A stretch of 64,000 nt of DNA from an uncultured Collinsella sp. (GCA_905208635.1 CAJLPX010000003.1:62001-126000); one strand, 5' to 3'; positions 17,811 to 28,051 are shown, numbered from the stretch's first letter. A program made the numbers and translations. Notes: generated from the letters alone by a model not told the origin.

Positions 17811-19796
17811 ATGAAGCTCGCGCTTGCACAGATCGATATGCGCCTGGGTGATATTGAGGGCATTTGCGGCCGCATCGAGGACCAGGCTCGTCTGGCCCAC
17901 GAGCGCGGGGCGCGCGTGCTGTGCGTTCCGGCTCCGCTCTTTATGGGCGCCATGCCCGGGGGCCTGGTGGGCACTGCCGACTTTGAGCACGACATGCTTG
18001 CCGGCTTGACTGGTGTCGCCGAGCGTATCCAGGAGCTTGACATGATCTGCATCGTGCCCGCGGCGGTTTCGTTTGAGGGCCAGCCGCTGCTCGACTACAT
18101 GATGCTCAAGGACGGTCATGTGGTGCCGGCGCGTTCGAGCATTGCCCTGCAGCGTGGCGAGAACAACGACACGCGTTGGGCGCCGCCGGTGTTCGACGTG
18201 GACGGCGTGCGCATCGCCGTGATTTTTGACTTGGACCGCGAACTCGAGATGCTGCCGACCGGTGTTGACCTCATTGCGTATTTCCAATTCAATGCGTTTG
18301 ACATGACCGACCGCGAGACTGCCGCCATTGCCGCCGTTCGCAGCGGCGCCTACCGCAAGATCGCATCCAAGCGCAGTGTGTGGTTTGCCTGTATGGCGCC
18401 GGTCGGTGCCTATGACGAGTCGGTGTATACCGGCGGTTCGTTTGTGCTCGACGACTGCGGTCGCGTGGTGGCCCAAGCGCCGTGTTTTGAGGAGAGCCTG
18501 CTGGTTCAGGAGATTCAGCGCGGCGTGATGCTCGATGCCCTGGAAGATCACGAACTGCCCGAGTTCCGTTCCGAGGAGTGGCTGTGGCAGGCGCTGGTGC
18601 TCGCCGTGCGCGACAACGCCCGGGCCCACGGTGCGTCGCGCGCCGTGGTGGCACTCGAGGGCGACTTGCCGTCGTCCCTGCTGGCGGCGCTGGCCGTCGA
18701 CGCTCTGGGCCCACGTAATGTGATTGGCCTGGTGCTGGGGCGCAACCGCATCTTTACGCCGGCGCAGGAGGAGGCCGAGGCTGCTCGCTGTGCCGCCGTT
18801 CGCGCCATTGCCGAGCGCCTGCATATTCGCACGGTTGAGCGCGATGCGCCGGATGCCGCGCGCGTGCTCGACCGCGATGTGTCGGCGGGCGACGCCGAGC
18901 GCCTGCGCTCTCGCACGCTGGGCCTCATGCTGGAGGACACGGCGCTCGGGCTGGGTGCGATGGCGTTGAGTCCGCTGTCCAAAACCGAGTACGCGCTGGC
19001 GGCGCCGGCGCTTTGCGGCGGCTACCAGGGCGATTACGCGCCCTTTGGCGATGTGTACCTGTCGACGCTTGAGTTTGTGGCGCGTGTGCGCAACCGCGCG
19101 TCTGCCGTGGTGCCCCAAGAGCTCGTGACGCTCAACGCGGTGGAAGATTGTATGGAGCGCGTGCTGGCGCAGGCGCTCTCGACGCTTGACGGTCCGGTCG
19201 ATATGCTCGACCGCGCGGCACAGCTGCTCGGCGGGCTCGAGCCGGGTGAGATCGATGGCGCGCTTGAGGCACACGTGGACCGCAATCGATCTTTCGACGA
19301 CATCCCGATGGCCGCTGGCAAGCCTGAGGCCTGCTCGCTGCTGCTGATGCTCGTTCGACAGGGTGAGGCTGCCCGCCGCATGTTGCCGACGGCGCCGATC
19401 GTCTCAGCCCGTTCGTTTGTCGAGCGCGCCTGGCCGTACATGCTCGCGTGGTCCGACCTGGGGCTTAACGGCAAGGAGCGTATGACGGTCGATTCGCTGG
19501 CGCGCGCCGAGGTGCGCCGTTTTGCTGACGAGGATACTAGTGAGCGCGTGCGAAACGAGATGATGGGCGTGCTGGGCGAGCTACTGGGTATTTCGCCCGA
19601 GCAGATGGAGGAGCTGCGCTCTGAAGACGGTCAGCGTCGTTTACACGAGGGAATGAAAAAGTTCGAGGGCGAGGTTCAGGACGCCATCGATAAGATGATG
19701 GGCGGCCAGGGTGGCCCGCAGGGTGGGCCCCAGGGTGGCCCGATGCCGCATCCGTCGGTTGATCCCCGACAGTTCCCATTCTTCTCGCAGAACTAA
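17811..19796 (+). CDS. NAD+ synthetase (glutamine-type) homologue with degenerate active sites
   Basis: A 661-residue protein with full-length similarity to two-domain NadE. The nitrilase-type glutaminase domain is at about residues 1-250. The synthetase domain follows, with SKTEYALAAPAL matching the GNKSE region, FGDVYLSTLEFVARVRN, and the late SARSFVERAWP segment. The key residues look lost. The glutaminase Glu region reads VPAPLFMG, the nucleophile Cys region reads VIFDLDRE, and the ATP-pyrophosphatase loop SGGxDS reads EGDLPS (about 282-287). The C-terminus adds a GGQGGPQGGPQGG tail. It is probably a pseudoenzyme or repurposed protein, not a working NAD synthetase. The start is the ATG at 17811. 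Confidence 0.8.
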   Translation: MKLALAQIDMRLGDIEGICGRIEDQARLAHERGARVLCVPAPLFMGAMPGGLVGTADFEHDMLAGLTGVAERIQELDMICIVPAAVSFEGQPLLDYMMLKDGHVVPARSSIALQRGENNDTRWAPPVFDVDGVRIAVIFDLDRELEMLPTGVDLIAYFQFNAFDMTDRETAAIAAVRSGAYRKIASKRSVWFACMAPVGAYDESVYTGGSFVLDDCGRVVAQAPCFEESLLVQEIQRGVMLDALEDHELPEFRSEEWLWQALVLAVRDNARAHGASRAVVALEGDLPSSLLAALAVDALGPRNVIGLVLGRNRIFTPAQEEAEAARCAAVRAIAERLHIRTVERDAPDAARVLDRDVSAGDAERLRSRTLGLMLEDTALGLGAMALSPLSKTEYALAAPALCGGYQGDYAPFGDVYLSTLEFVARVRNRASAVVPQELVTLNAVEDCMERVLAQALSTLDGPVDMLDRAAQLLGGLEPGEIDGALEAHVDRNRSFDDIPMAAGKPEACSLLLMLVRQGEAARRMLPTAPIVSARSFVERAWPYMLAWSDLGLNGKERMTVDSLARAEVRRFADEDTSERVRNEMMGVLGELLGISPEQMEELRSEDGQRRLHEGMKKFEGEVQDAIDKMMGGQGGPQGGPQGGPMPHPSVDPRQFPFFSQN

Positions 19797-19864
19797 ACTG
19801 GGGATGGGATTCGCTCTCAACCCCGATACTTCAACTAAGCATCTTGACCCCGTTGTGTTATTCT

Positions 19865-19878
19865 AGAACAGACGTTCG
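19865..19878. promoter_or_regulatory. LexA-like SOS box upstream of ruvC
   Basis: The sequence AGAACAGACGTTCG matches the Gram-positive LexA/DinR consensus CGAAC-N4-GTTCG at all but the first base. It lies 56 bp before the ruvC start. SOS control of ruv genes is established in other bacteria; binding here is inferred. Confidence 0.6.
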
Positions 19879-19933
19879 TGAGTAGTGCGCGGGGCCTTGC
19901 CTTGCGCTTGGTAAAAGACGAGGGGAGGTTGGC

Positions 19934-20455
19934 TTGGTTATTTTGGGCATCGACCCCGGTTTGGCTCATACGGGTTGGGGGATTATCGAGGAGCGGCGTG
20001 GCGAGGTTCGCTGCCGTGCCTATGGCTGCATCGAGACCAGCGCAGGCAGTCCGCTCGCGGTGCGCCTGTCGCATATCGCCCGCGACCTCAAGGGTGTCGT
20101 GGAGCGTTATCGACCCGATACCGCTGCCATCGAGAGCATCTACTTTGGCGCTAATGTCCGCTCGGCAATCCCCACGGCACATGCCCGCGGTGCCGCGCTC
20201 GTGGCGCTTTCGGAGTGCGCGCTCGAGATCGGCGAGTACACGCCTATGCAGATCAAGCAGGCTGTGGTGGGTACCGGTGCCGCAGATAAGCGGCAGGTCG
20301 CCTACATGGTGCGCACGCTCACGCAGCTCGATCACGACCCGCATCCCGACCATGCCGCCGATGCCCTGGCCTGCGCCATCTGCCACGTTAACCTCAGCCG
20401 CACCCGGGCGCTTACCGGCGGCGAGTTCTATCAACAGAGAGGAACCGGATACTGA
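19934..20455 (+). CDS. ruvC: Holliday-junction endonuclease RuvC
   Basis: A 173-residue resolvase that cuts four-way junctions moved by RuvAB. Catalytic acids are visible: D7 in GIDPG, the Glu of IESIYFG, and the Asp pair in HPDHAADALA. The start is a TTG at 19934, chosen because AGGGGAGG at 19920-19927 lies just upstream and MVILGIDPG is the normal N-terminus. The stop codon TGA overlaps the ruvA ATG by one base, so translation is coupled. Confidence 0.96.
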   Translation: MVILGIDPGLAHTGWGIIEERRGEVRCRAYGCIETSAGSPLAVRLSHIARDLKGVVERYRPDTAAIESIYFGANVRSAIPTAHARGAALVALSECALEIGEYTPMQIKQAVVGTGAADKRQVAYMVRTLTQLDHDPHPDHAADALACAICHVNLSRTRALTGGEFYQQRGTGY

Positions 20456-21075
20456 TGATCTCCCAGCTCCATGGAACGCTTGTCGAGGCCACGATGAGCT
20501 CTGCCGTCGTCGATGTATCGGGCGTGGGCTTTGAGCTCGGCATCTCGGCCAGCACTGCCGCCACGCTGCCTGCGCCCGGCGGCGAGGTTCGCCTCTATAC
20601 CCGCATGCAGGTCCGCGAGGACGCCATGACACTCTTCGGCTTTGCCTCCAAGGACGAGCGCACAATGTTTGACAGGCTCGTGTCCGTCTCGGGCGTCGGT
20701 CCGCGCCTGGCGCTCGCCGTGCTTTCCACCTATACCGTGGGACAGCTGTATTCCCTGGTGATGGCCGAGGACGACAAGGGCATGGCCAAGGTTCCCGGTG
20801 TGGGCAAAAAGACCGCGCAGCGTCTGATCCTGGAGCTCAAGAGCACCTTTGCCAAGGATAAGGGCTTTGTGCCGGTCGACGTGATCCCCGGTCAGGTTGC
20901 GATGCCCGTGCCCGCCGCCGCTCCTTCGGCGATCGATGACGCCCGTGCGGCACTCCTTTCCATGGGCTTTAGTCCGCAGGAGACCGATGTTGCCCTGAGC
21001 GGGTATGATGGGCAGGATATGCGTGTCGAGGATTTGCTCGGCGCGGCGCTTAAGCGACTCGGAATGGATTCGTGA
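20455..21075 (+). CDS. ruvA: Holliday-junction binding protein RuvA
   Basis: A 206-residue tetrameric junction-binding subunit that loads RuvB. The N-terminal OB fold begins [11 protein letters not shown]. Two helix-hairpin-helix segments are clear ([15 protein letters not shown] and [16 protein letters not shown]). The flexible linker leads to the C-terminal RuvB-binding domain ([12 protein letters not shown]). It overlaps ruvC by one base and ruvB by one to four bases. Confidence 0.97.
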   Translation: MISQLHGTLVEATMSSAVVDVSGVGFELGISASTAATLPAPGGEVRLYTRMQVREDAMTLFGFASKDERTMFDRLVSVSGVGPRLALAVLSTYTVGQLYSLVMAEDDKGMAKVPGVGKKTAQRLILELKSTFAKDKGFVPVDVIPGQVAMPVPAAAPSAIDDARAALLSMGFSPQETDVALSGYDGQDMRVEDLLGAALKRLGMDS

Positions 21076-22142
21076 TGTGGGAAGCCGATGACTCTCAGGA
21101 CCTGTGGGCGACGCCCGGCAACTCGCCGGCGGCATCCATGGCGCACGGTGAACGCATGGTGGGCTCGGAGCTGACGGCCGAGGACCTCGATGTCGACCGT
21201 ACCCTGCGCCCCCAGCGCCTGGATGACTACTGCGGCCAGGAGCACATCAAGCAGAGTCTGCGCGTGCTTATCGAAGCGGCGCAGAGTCGTGGCGAGACGC
21301 TCGACCACGTGATCTTCTCGGGTCCTCCGGGCCTGGGCAAGACCACGCTGGCCACCGTTATCGCCAACGAGCTGGGCGCTCAGATCAAGACCACGAGTGG
21401 CCCTGCCATCGCGCGCACGGGCGACCTGGCGGCCATCCTTACTAACTTGCAGCCGGGTGATGTGCTGTTTATCGACGAGATCCACCGCCTCAACCGTTCG
21501 GTCGAGGAGGTCCTGTACCCCGCGATGGAGGACTTTGCCCTCGATATCGTGATTGGCAAGGGTCCGGCGGCGCGCTCGATTCGCCTGGATATCCCCAAGT
21601 TTACGCTGGTAGCGGCAACGACCCGCTCAGGCATGTTGACCGGCCCGTTGCGCGACCGCTTTGGCATTTCATATCGCCTGGATTACTACACGGTCGAAGA
21701 GCTCGCGCAGATTGTGACGCGCTCGGCAACTATCCTTGGCGTGGCGATCGACCATCCGAGCGCGCTCGAGATCGGCTCGCGTTCGCGCGGCACGCCACGT
21801 CTTGCCAACCGCCTGCTCAAGCGCGTGCGCGATTACGCACAGGTGCGTGGCAACGGCCCCATCGAGCTCGATATCTGTCGCCAGGCGCTCGAGTTCTTCG
21901 AGATCGATGAGCTCGGTCTGGACTGGATGGATATTCGCATTTTGGAGACGCTCGCTAAGACGTTCTCCGGTCGCGCCGTTGGGCTTACGACCCTTGCCAG
22001 CGCGGTGGGCGAGGACCCGGGCACGCTCGAGGATGTCTATGAGCCCTATTTGCTGCAGTGCGGGTTGATGATTCGTACGCCGCAGGGCCGTCAGGCAACC
22101 CTTCGCACCTTTGAGCACCTGGGGATTGAACCTACCGTTTAG
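21075..22142 (+). CDS. ruvB: Holliday-junction branch-migration ATPase RuvB
   Basis: A 355-residue AAA+ motor. Walker A is [11 protein letters not shown], Walker B is LFIDEIHRL, sensor 1 is AATTRSG, and the arginine finger lies in PLRDRFG. The C-terminal winged helix ends the protein ([17 protein letters not shown]). The start may be the ATG at 21075 or the GTG one codon earlier at 21072; both overlap the ruvA stop. It is the last gene of the ruvCAB operon. Confidence 0.97.
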   Translation: MWEADDSQDLWATPGNSPAASMAHGERMVGSELTAEDLDVDRTLRPQRLDDYCGQEHIKQSLRVLIEAAQSRGETLDHVIFSGPPGLGKTTLATVIANELGAQIKTTSGPAIARTGDLAAILTNLQPGDVLFIDEIHRLNRSVEEVLYPAMEDFALDIVIGKGPAARSIRLDIPKFTLVAATTRSGMLTGPLRDRFGISYRLDYYTVEELAQIVTRSATILGVAIDHPSALEIGSRSRGTPRLANRLLKRVRDYAQVRGNGPIELDICRQALEFFEIDELGLDWMDIRILETLAKTFSGRAVGLTTLASAVGEDPGTLEDVYEPYLLQCGLMIRTPQGRQATLRTFEHLGIEPTV

Positions 22143-22286
22143 GGCGATTTGTTTTGGCGGGCTGTTGGGCTATCGCTGGGCATCGGGTAAACATATCGCC
22201 GTTCATCGGTTATGGGCGTTTTACTATTGCGCGCCCGTGCTATGCTGAATTGGTCTTTTTCTCATTCGGTAACGAAAGGACCGCCC

Positions 22287-23954
22287 ATGCCTACTGACAT
22301 CGAAATCGCACGTTCTGTCACGCCGCTGCCTATTACCGAGGTGGCCAAGAACGCCGGCGTCGACGTTAAGCACCTTATTCCGTACGGCTTCGACAAGGCT
22401 AAGGTCGACTATTCACTGCTCAACGAGCCGACTGGCCACCAGGCCAAGCTCGTCCTCGTGACTGCCATCAACCCCACACCCGCTGGCGAGGGTAAGACCA
22501 CCACGACCATCGGTCTGGCCGATGGCTTGCGCCGACGCGGCGTCAAGAGTGCCGTGGCCCTGCGCGAGCCTTCGCTCGGCCCCGTCTTTGGCGTTAAGGG
22601 CGGCGCTGCCGGCGGCGGCTGGGCTCAGGTCATCCCCATGGAGGATATCAACCTGCACTTTACCGGTGACTTCCATGCTATCGGCGCCGCCAATAACCTG
22701 CTGGCCGCCATGCTCGACAACCATATTCAGCAGGGCAATCAGCTCGGTATTGACGTTAAGCGCATCACTTGGAAGCGCGTCGTCGATATGAACGACCGTC
22801 AGCTGCGCCACGTCATCGACGGTATTGGCGGTAAGGCCCAGGGCGTGCCGCGCGAGGACGGCTTCGATATCACCGTCGCCTCCGAGGTCATGGCAATCCT
22901 GTGCCTGTCTACAAGCATTAACGACCTCAAGGAGCGCCTGGGCGAGATCGTCGTCGGCTACAGCTTTGCCGGCGAGCCCGTCCGCGCCCGCGACCTTAAG
23001 GCCCAGGGTGCCATGGCCGCGTTGCTTAAGGACGCGCTCAAGCCCAACTTGGTGCAAACGCTCGAGGGCACGCCTGCGTTTGTCCACGGCGGCCCCTTCG
23101 CCAACATTGCCCACGGCTGCAACTCTATCATGGCCACGCGTATGGCGATGCGCTTTGGCGATGTCGCCATTACCGAGGCCGGCTTCGGTGCCGATTTGGG
23201 TGCCGAGAAGTTCCTCGACATTAAGTGCCGCATGACGGGCGTTCGCCCCAGCGCCGTCGTGGTCGTCGCCACCGCTCGTGCGCTGAAGTACAACGGTGGC
23301 GTCGCCAAGGCCGACCTCAACGAGGAGAACCTCGAGGCACTCAAGGCCGGCATGCCCAACCTGCTGCGTCACGTCGACAACATCCAGAACGTTTATGGTC
23401 TGCCCTGCGTGGTCGCCATCAACCGCTTCCCGACGGACACCGAGGCTGAGCTTGCGCTCATCGAGTCCGAGTGCCAGAAGCTCGGCGTCAACGTTAAGCT
23501 TTCCGAGGTCTGGGCCAAGGGCGGCGAGGGCGCGCTCGACTTGGCCGATGAGGTCATGCGCTTGATTGAGCAGCCGAGCGAGCTCAAGTTTGCTTACGAG
23601 GACGGCGCCGATATTGCCGACGCTCTCGAGGCCGTTGCCACTAAGGTTTACCGAGCCGATGGCGTCGACTTTACGCCCGCTGCCAAGCGTCAGCTCGCCG
23701 AGCTGCGCGAGAACGGCTTTGGCAACCTGCCGGTGTGCGTCGCCAAGACCCAGTACAGCTTTAGCGATAACGCCAAGGCACTGGGTGCTCCCGAGCACTT
23801 CCGCATCACCGTGCGCGAGCTCAAGGTTTCTGCCGGCGCTCACTTTGTGGTCGCGCTGACCGGTAGCGTTCTGACCATGCCGGGCCTGCCCAAGGTGCCC
23901 GCGGCTGAGAACATCGACGTCGACAACGACGGCAACATCACCGGTCTGTTCTAA
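22287..23954 (+). CDS. fhs: Formate-tetrahydrofolate ligase
   Basis: A 555-residue enzyme that makes 10-formyl-THF from formate, THF and ATP. The P-loop [13 protein letters not shown] and the conserved blocks [25 protein letters not shown] and GLPKVPAAE are all present. The start at 22287 (MPTDIEIA) is chosen from family alignment and the upstream CGAAAGGA; the longer frame back to 22212 is not supported. A possible -10, TATGCT, precedes it at about 22240. It works with fchA and folD located 12 kb downstream. A terminator follows. Confidence 0.97.
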   Translation: MPTDIEIARSVTPLPITEVAKNAGVDVKHLIPYGFDKAKVDYSLLNEPTGHQAKLVLVTAINPTPAGEGKTTTTIGLADGLRRRGVKSAVALREPSLGPVFGVKGGAAGGGWAQVIPMEDINLHFTGDFHAIGAANNLLAAMLDNHIQQGNQLGIDVKRITWKRVVDMNDRQLRHVIDGIGGKAQGVPREDGFDITVASEVMAILCLSTSINDLKERLGEIVVGYSFAGEPVRARDLKAQGAMAALLKDALKPNLVQTLEGTPAFVHGGPFANIAHGCNSIMATRMAMRFGDVAITEAGFGADLGAEKFLDIKCRMTGVRPSAVVVVATARALKYNGGVAKADLNEENLEALKAGMPNLLRHVDNIQNVYGLPCVVAINRFPTDTEAELALIESECQKLGVNVKLSEVWAKGGEGALDLADEVMRLIEQPSELKFAYEDGADIADALEAVATKVYRADGVDFTPAAKRQLAELRENGFGNLPVCVAKTQYSFSDNAKALGAPEHFRITVRELKVSAGAHFVVALTGSVLTMPGLPKVPAAENIDVDNDGNITGLF

Positions 23955-23979
23955 GCTTGTTGCCCATAGCTGCTTGCCC

Positions 23980-24020
23980 GCCCCGTCGCGCCTACCAAGG
24001 CCCGGCGGGGCTTTTGTTTT
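23980..24020 (+). terminator. Terminator of fhs
   Basis: Stem GCCCCGTCG (23980-23988) with CGGCGGGGC (24003-24011), then TTTTGTTTT. Confidence 0.9.
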
Positions 24021-24131
24021 CTAGCCGCGCTTGTCTTGTAGATATGGACGGGCTCTGTCCGTCACGGGCTTTTGCGCGGGTAGAATGCATGGATAACTTG
24101 ATGCTTACGGGCGACGGAAAGGAATCGTTGC

Positions 24132-25121
24132 ATGGATCAGGACAAGACAACCGTGATGGGCGGCTACGGTTCCACGCAGGCTGGCGATAGCGCCGATGCG
24201 ACCCGCGTTGTTCCCAACCCCGGTTATACCGACCCCGCCGCGACGCAGCCTTCTGCCGAGCCAACCCGGGTTATGGGCTATGGCGACACAGCGCGGGATT
24301 TTTATGCTGTATCTTCGCAAGGCCCCTATGGCGACGCAGCTCCGGACCCGTTTGATTACGCGCCGCAGGATTCTTATGCCGCCTCGACGCCGAATCCCTA
24401 TGATGACCTGCCGCAAAATCCCATTCCGCAGCCTCAGCAGACGACGTATATGCCTCGCACGGCGCAGCCTCGCTACGAGTCGCGCGAGCCGTATCGCGAG
24501 TACCCCAAGTCGATTCCGCAATATGGCGAGGACGAGGAGAAGAAGCCGTCGCGTTCGTCGAGCGTGATCAAGAAGATCCTCATCGTGCTGGCGATCTTCT
24601 TTGCGCTGTCGGTTGTGTTTGCCATTGTGTCGGGCATGCTCAACAAGCGAGGGAGTTCAACGGCCGATACCGCTGCCGAGCAAACCGAGTCCGCCTCGTC
24701 TAGCACCGTCGATCTGAGCGATATCCCGGGGCAGTACTGGTCCAACGCCAAGAAACTTCTCAAGTCGCGCGGCGCCAATCTTTCGAATGCCGTGGTCCTG
24801 ACTGATGATGGCTCAACGCCCGTCATCGATGCCAACTGGGTCGTTACTTCTGCTTACTATAACGACAGCGGCAACCTCGAAATTCAACTCACGCACAAGA
24901 ATAGCTCGGGCAACTCGCCCGACGGCCAAAGCGGTACCGACAGCTCGAGTTCCAATACGCTGGAGGACTTGAGCAACAAGGCACAGGAGTTGGGAGACAA
25001 GGCGCAAGAGCTGGGCGATACGGCACAAAACCTGGGCGACACCGCGCAGAACTTGGGCGACATGGCGACGGGTGCCTGGAATGCACTGCAAAACGGCATC
25101 TCGGGCGCGCAGGGAAACTAG
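24132..25121 (+). CDS. Single-pass membrane protein with Pro/Tyr-rich cytoplasmic region and PASTA-like exterior
   Basis: A 329-residue protein of unknown function. Residues 1-140 are low-complexity and rich in Pro, Tyr, Asp and Gln, and are probably disordered. One transmembrane helix lies at about 146-170 (ILIVLAIFFALSVVFAIVS). The external part has one region with PASTA-like spacing (about 192-258: DIPGQYWSNAKKLLKSRG...). A helical tail of 7-residue repeats follows (KAQELGD, KAQELGD, TAQNLGD, TAQNLGD; about 280-310). The layout resembles cell-envelope sensors or scaffolds; a PASTA identity is only suggestive. The start is the ATG at 24132 after GGAAAGG. Confidence 0.7.
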   Translation: MDQDKTTVMGGYGSTQAGDSADATRVVPNPGYTDPAATQPSAEPTRVMGYGDTARDFYAVSSQGPYGDAAPDPFDYAPQDSYAASTPNPYDDLPQNPIPQPQQTTYMPRTAQPRYESREPYREYPKSIPQYGEDEEKKPSRSSSVIKKILIVLAIFFALSVVFAIVSGMLNKRGSSTADTAAEQTESASSSTVDLSDIPGQYWSNAKKLLKSRGANLSNAVVLTDDGSTPVIDANWVVTSAYYNDSGNLEIQLTHKNSSGNSPDGQSGTDSSSSNTLEDLSNKAQELGDKAQELGDTAQNLGDTAQNLGDMATGAWNALQNGISGAQGN

Positions 25122-25133
25122 CTGTTAAGCGGG

Positions 25134-26315
25134 CTACAGCTGTTCAGCCGGACGGTCGGGCGAGCTAAAGCCCGAGTCAAACGTAACGACGCATGAGGCA
25201 TTGGGTCGGCGCTCGTGCACGATGCGCGTGACGAGCTCCAGCAGCTCCTCGTCGGATATGTCAAAGCCGTCGGGGCGCACCAGGTCAAACGAAACGAACC
25301 CGTCGTGCTCGTGCAGGTCGTGGATGGAGAGCGCGGGGTCGATCTGCATAACGCCGCGCTTGACCCAGCCGCGCAAATCATCGCCGGTTGTCGCGATGGG
25401 GTCGCAGTGCAGCGTGATGCCAATGCCCATCTGGCGCTTGATGTCGTGCTCGATGGTGTCCAGGATCTCGTGGTGCTCAAATGCGTCGCCCTCGCCGGGC
25501 ATCTCCACGTGAGCGCTGGCAAACTGACGACCGGGGCCGTAGTCGTGCACCATCAGGTCGTGTGTGCCCAAGACCTGCGGATAGGACATGATCTTGTCGC
25601 GGATTGCCTGGACGAGCTTGGGGTCGGGCGCTTGCCCCAGCAACGGGCTGATGGCGTCGCGCACTAGGCCCATGCCGCTGATGCAGATGAAGATGCCCAC
25701 ACCCAGGCCTGCCCAGCCATCGAGGTCAAAGCCGGTCGTCTGCGAAATAAGCGCCGCCACCAAGACCGAGCCCGAGGTGATGACGTCGTTTTTGGAGTCC
25801 TGTGCTGTGGCAATGAGTGTTTCGGAATCGATACGGTTGCCCAGCGCGCGGTTGAATGCGGCCATCCAGAGCTTAACGAGCATGGATGTAGCCAGCGCCG
25901 CAAGGGAAACGAGCGTGTAAGCGGTGGGGGAAGGCTTGATGATCTTGGTGACCGACTCGAGGATCAGGTTGATGCCGACGGCGCAAACCAGGACGGCGAC
26001 AAACAAGCCGGCGAGGTACTCGTAGCGGCCGTGGCCATAGGGGTGGCCTTCGTCTGCCGGGCGGCTGGCGAGGCGGAACCCGAGCAGGCTCACGATGTTG
26101 CTCGAGGCATCGGAGAGGTTGTTGAAAGCGTCGGCGATGAGGGAGACGGAGCCAGCGAGCAGGCCCGCGATGCCCTTGGCCAGGCACAAGGTGATGTTGA
26201 GGCCAATGCAGATGAGGCTTGCGGCGAAGCCCGCGTTGGTGCGGCGGGAGGTATCGACCGGCTCGCCCTCGCTGCCGGGAACAAGCGTATGTACCAGCCG
26301 ATTTACAAATAGCAT
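25134..26315 (-). CDS. Cation diffusion facilitator, probable Mn2+ exporter
   Basis: A 393-residue CDF transporter with six predicted transmembrane segments and a C-terminal cytoplasmic metal-sensing domain. The transmembrane site reads N65-x3-D69 in helix 2 (FNNLSD) and DxxxD in helix 5 (AQDSKND). This N-D/D-D pattern is known from manganese exporters such as MntE, unlike the His-containing zinc site. GHPYGHGRYEYLAG is the conserved loop. The start at 26315 is chosen for the upstream GAGGA and because the longer frame adds non-homologous sequence. It is convergent with the preceding gene, 12 bp away. Confidence 0.9.
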   Translation of the reverse strand: MLFVNRLVHTLVPGSEGEPVDTSRRTNAGFAASLICIGLNITLCLAKGIAGLLAGSVSLIADAFNNLSDASSNIVSLLGFRLASRPADEGHPYGHGRYEYLAGLFVAVLVCAVGINLILESVTKIIKPSPTAYTLVSLAALATSMLVKLWMAAFNRALGNRIDSETLIATAQDSKNDVITSGSVLVAALISQTTGFDLDGWAGLGVGIFICISGMGLVRDAISPLLGQAPDPKLVQAIRDKIMSYPQVLGTHDLMVHDYGPGRQFASAHVEMPGEGDAFEHHEILDTIEHDIKRQMGIGITLHCDPIATTGDDLRGWVKRGVMQIDPALSIHDLHEHDGFVSFDLVRPDGFDISDEELLELVTRIVHERRPNASCVVTFDSGFSSPDRPAEQL

Positions 26316-26533
26316 AGCGGTCGTCCTCACAATCATGTTTAAGGGGATAGTGTAGCTCGCGCGGGGGCGCCGTGCACCGATGCTCAGAAAATGCAGCAAT
26401 AGTCTGCCGGTGCTAACGAGCGAGCCTTCTCGTCTGCCTGGGTGCTCGATTTTGGGCCACATGGGTATGGGCACGTGCTTACCTGCCCGACATACTTAAT
26501 GTCGACAGCCCCAGTGCAAAGGAGGACGTATTC

Positions 26534-27871
26534 ATGGACGAGATGTTTGCCATTAAATGCCAAAACTGCGGCGGCCCTATGTACTCACACCAGGCTAAAC
26601 GCAGCTTTGAGTGCGCCTATTGCGGCACGGTCGTTCCGTGGCAGGCCGATGCGGGGGAGCCCAAGAGCGCCCTGGGCATTCGCCATACGCCACTGACGGT
26701 TGTCGATGGGCTGCTTAAGCTCACGCATGTGTCGCAGCTCGAGCGCCCGGTGGACCCCGACTGGTATTTCTTTAATGAGCACTGGCGCAATCAGTCGGTT
26801 CTGGAGCATCTGCTGTGGGAAGACCGCGGCACGGCCCAGGAGTTCCAAGAGGCCACGCACGTGAGCATCCCCTGTCCCTTCTGCGGAGCGTCCTTTGAGG
26901 GCGAGTCGACCCAGCGCGTGTTTGAGTGCCCGTCCTGCGGCAATAAGATCGGTGTCGCCGACCTGCTCAAGCCGGGGACGTTTAGCAAGCGCCTGACCAT
27001 GGGCGTTGGTGCGGAATATGTGCCCGAGCAGGGTATTCCCTGCGAGATAACGCCGCAGCAGGCGCGCGCCAATGCGCTTGAGCTGGTGCGCCGATATCCA
27101 GACGCCTTTGCCGGTCACGATGTGGAAGACGCGATTCAAAACGACATGATGCTCTTCTACTTCCCCATGGCGCTCGCGGACCTGCGCATGATGGCGTCCT
27201 TCCCGGGCAAGGGCCTGAGCAAGGAGACCCTGGTGTACTACGAGGTGCTCGACTGGGCATATCCCAGGGCAAACTACCTGGACGTTCGCCTTATGGGCAT
27301 TCTGGAGCCATGGGACTTTGCCAAGGTTGGGTCGTTCGACCCGGCCATGCAGGAAGGCGACTTCCGCGTTGTCTCCGTCGATGCGTCCACCAAGGACCAG
27401 GTGGTCATTGACAAGCTGGCGCTCGACATTGTTGGCAACGATGCCGAGACTTTCCTGGGGCTCAATAAAAAGAGCATCCGCACCTGGGCGCGCAAGGCCC
27501 GCAAGCACAAGGACGGCCTGGTTATGGTGCCGGTCTACTTTGTCGATCGTCCCGCGTCGGATGGACGTAATGGCGAGCAGGTGCGCATTGCCGTGAACGG
27601 CCAGACGGGCCGTGCGGCGGCGGTGGTGTTTAGCGACAAGCGCGAGACGCATGTGGTGGCGTCGCTCAATCCGAGTCTGCATCTGTCCGGCGAAAGTACC
27701 GTGCATGCCACGCCCATCGAGGTCAAATACGTTAAATCGCCCTTCCTATACCAGATCGTGCGCCGTGGAGGTGGCGAGCAACCGCGCCAGGTTGCAGCGG
27801 TTGCCGAGGGTTCCTACCGAGAAGAAAAGCCCAAACGCAGGGGCTTGTTCGCTGCAATTTTTGGTAAGTAG
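26534..27871 (+). CDS. Double zinc-ribbon protein of unknown function
   Basis: A 445-residue soluble protein. Two zinc ribbons are clear: CQNCGG...CAYCGT (about residues 9-34) and CPFCGA...CPSCGN (about 116-136). The remaining 300 residues are an alpha/beta region that I do not recognise. The C-terminal 30 residues are basic (EEKPKRRGLFAAIFGK) and may contact membrane or nucleic acid. The start is the ATG at 26534 behind GGAGGA. It looks monocistronic. It could be a scaffold or sorting factor like other zinc-ribbon proteins, but the sequence does not say. Confidence 0.75.
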   Translation: MDEMFAIKCQNCGGPMYSHQAKRSFECAYCGTVVPWQADAGEPKSALGIRHTPLTVVDGLLKLTHVSQLERPVDPDWYFFNEHWRNQSVLEHLLWEDRGTAQEFQEATHVSIPCPFCGASFEGESTQRVFECPSCGNKIGVADLLKPGTFSKRLTMGVGAEYVPEQGIPCEITPQQARANALELVRRYPDAFAGHDVEDAIQNDMMLFYFPMALADLRMMASFPGKGLSKETLVYYEVLDWAYPRANYLDVRLMGILEPWDFAKVGSFDPAMQEGDFRVVSVDASTKDQVVIDKLALDIVGNDAETFLGLNKKSIRTWARKARKHKDGLVMVPVYFVDRPASDGRNGEQVRIAVNGQTGRAAAVVFSDKRETHVVASLNPSLHLSGESTVHATPIEVKYVKSPFLYQIVRRGGGEQPRQVAAVAEGSYREEKPKRRGLFAAIFGK

Positions 27872-28051
27872 GGGAGTGGTGCCGGTTGGCTCGCGAGAGT
27901 GCGCAACATCCCGCCCGTGATGGCAGATGTAAATAAACGGTGGAACGGCTGTAAAAGAGTCTTGCCACTGGGTAAAATCAGGATGTGCCGCGGAACCCGC
28001 TCCTCAGCTACTCATACTTCGGAGACGCGGGCAACGCAGGTATTATCGTCA

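Noticed and set aside
21075..22142. Frameshift at the ruvA/ruvB junction
   Set aside because: The GTG/ATG overlap with the ruvA stop is the normal coupled arrangement. Both proteins are full length.
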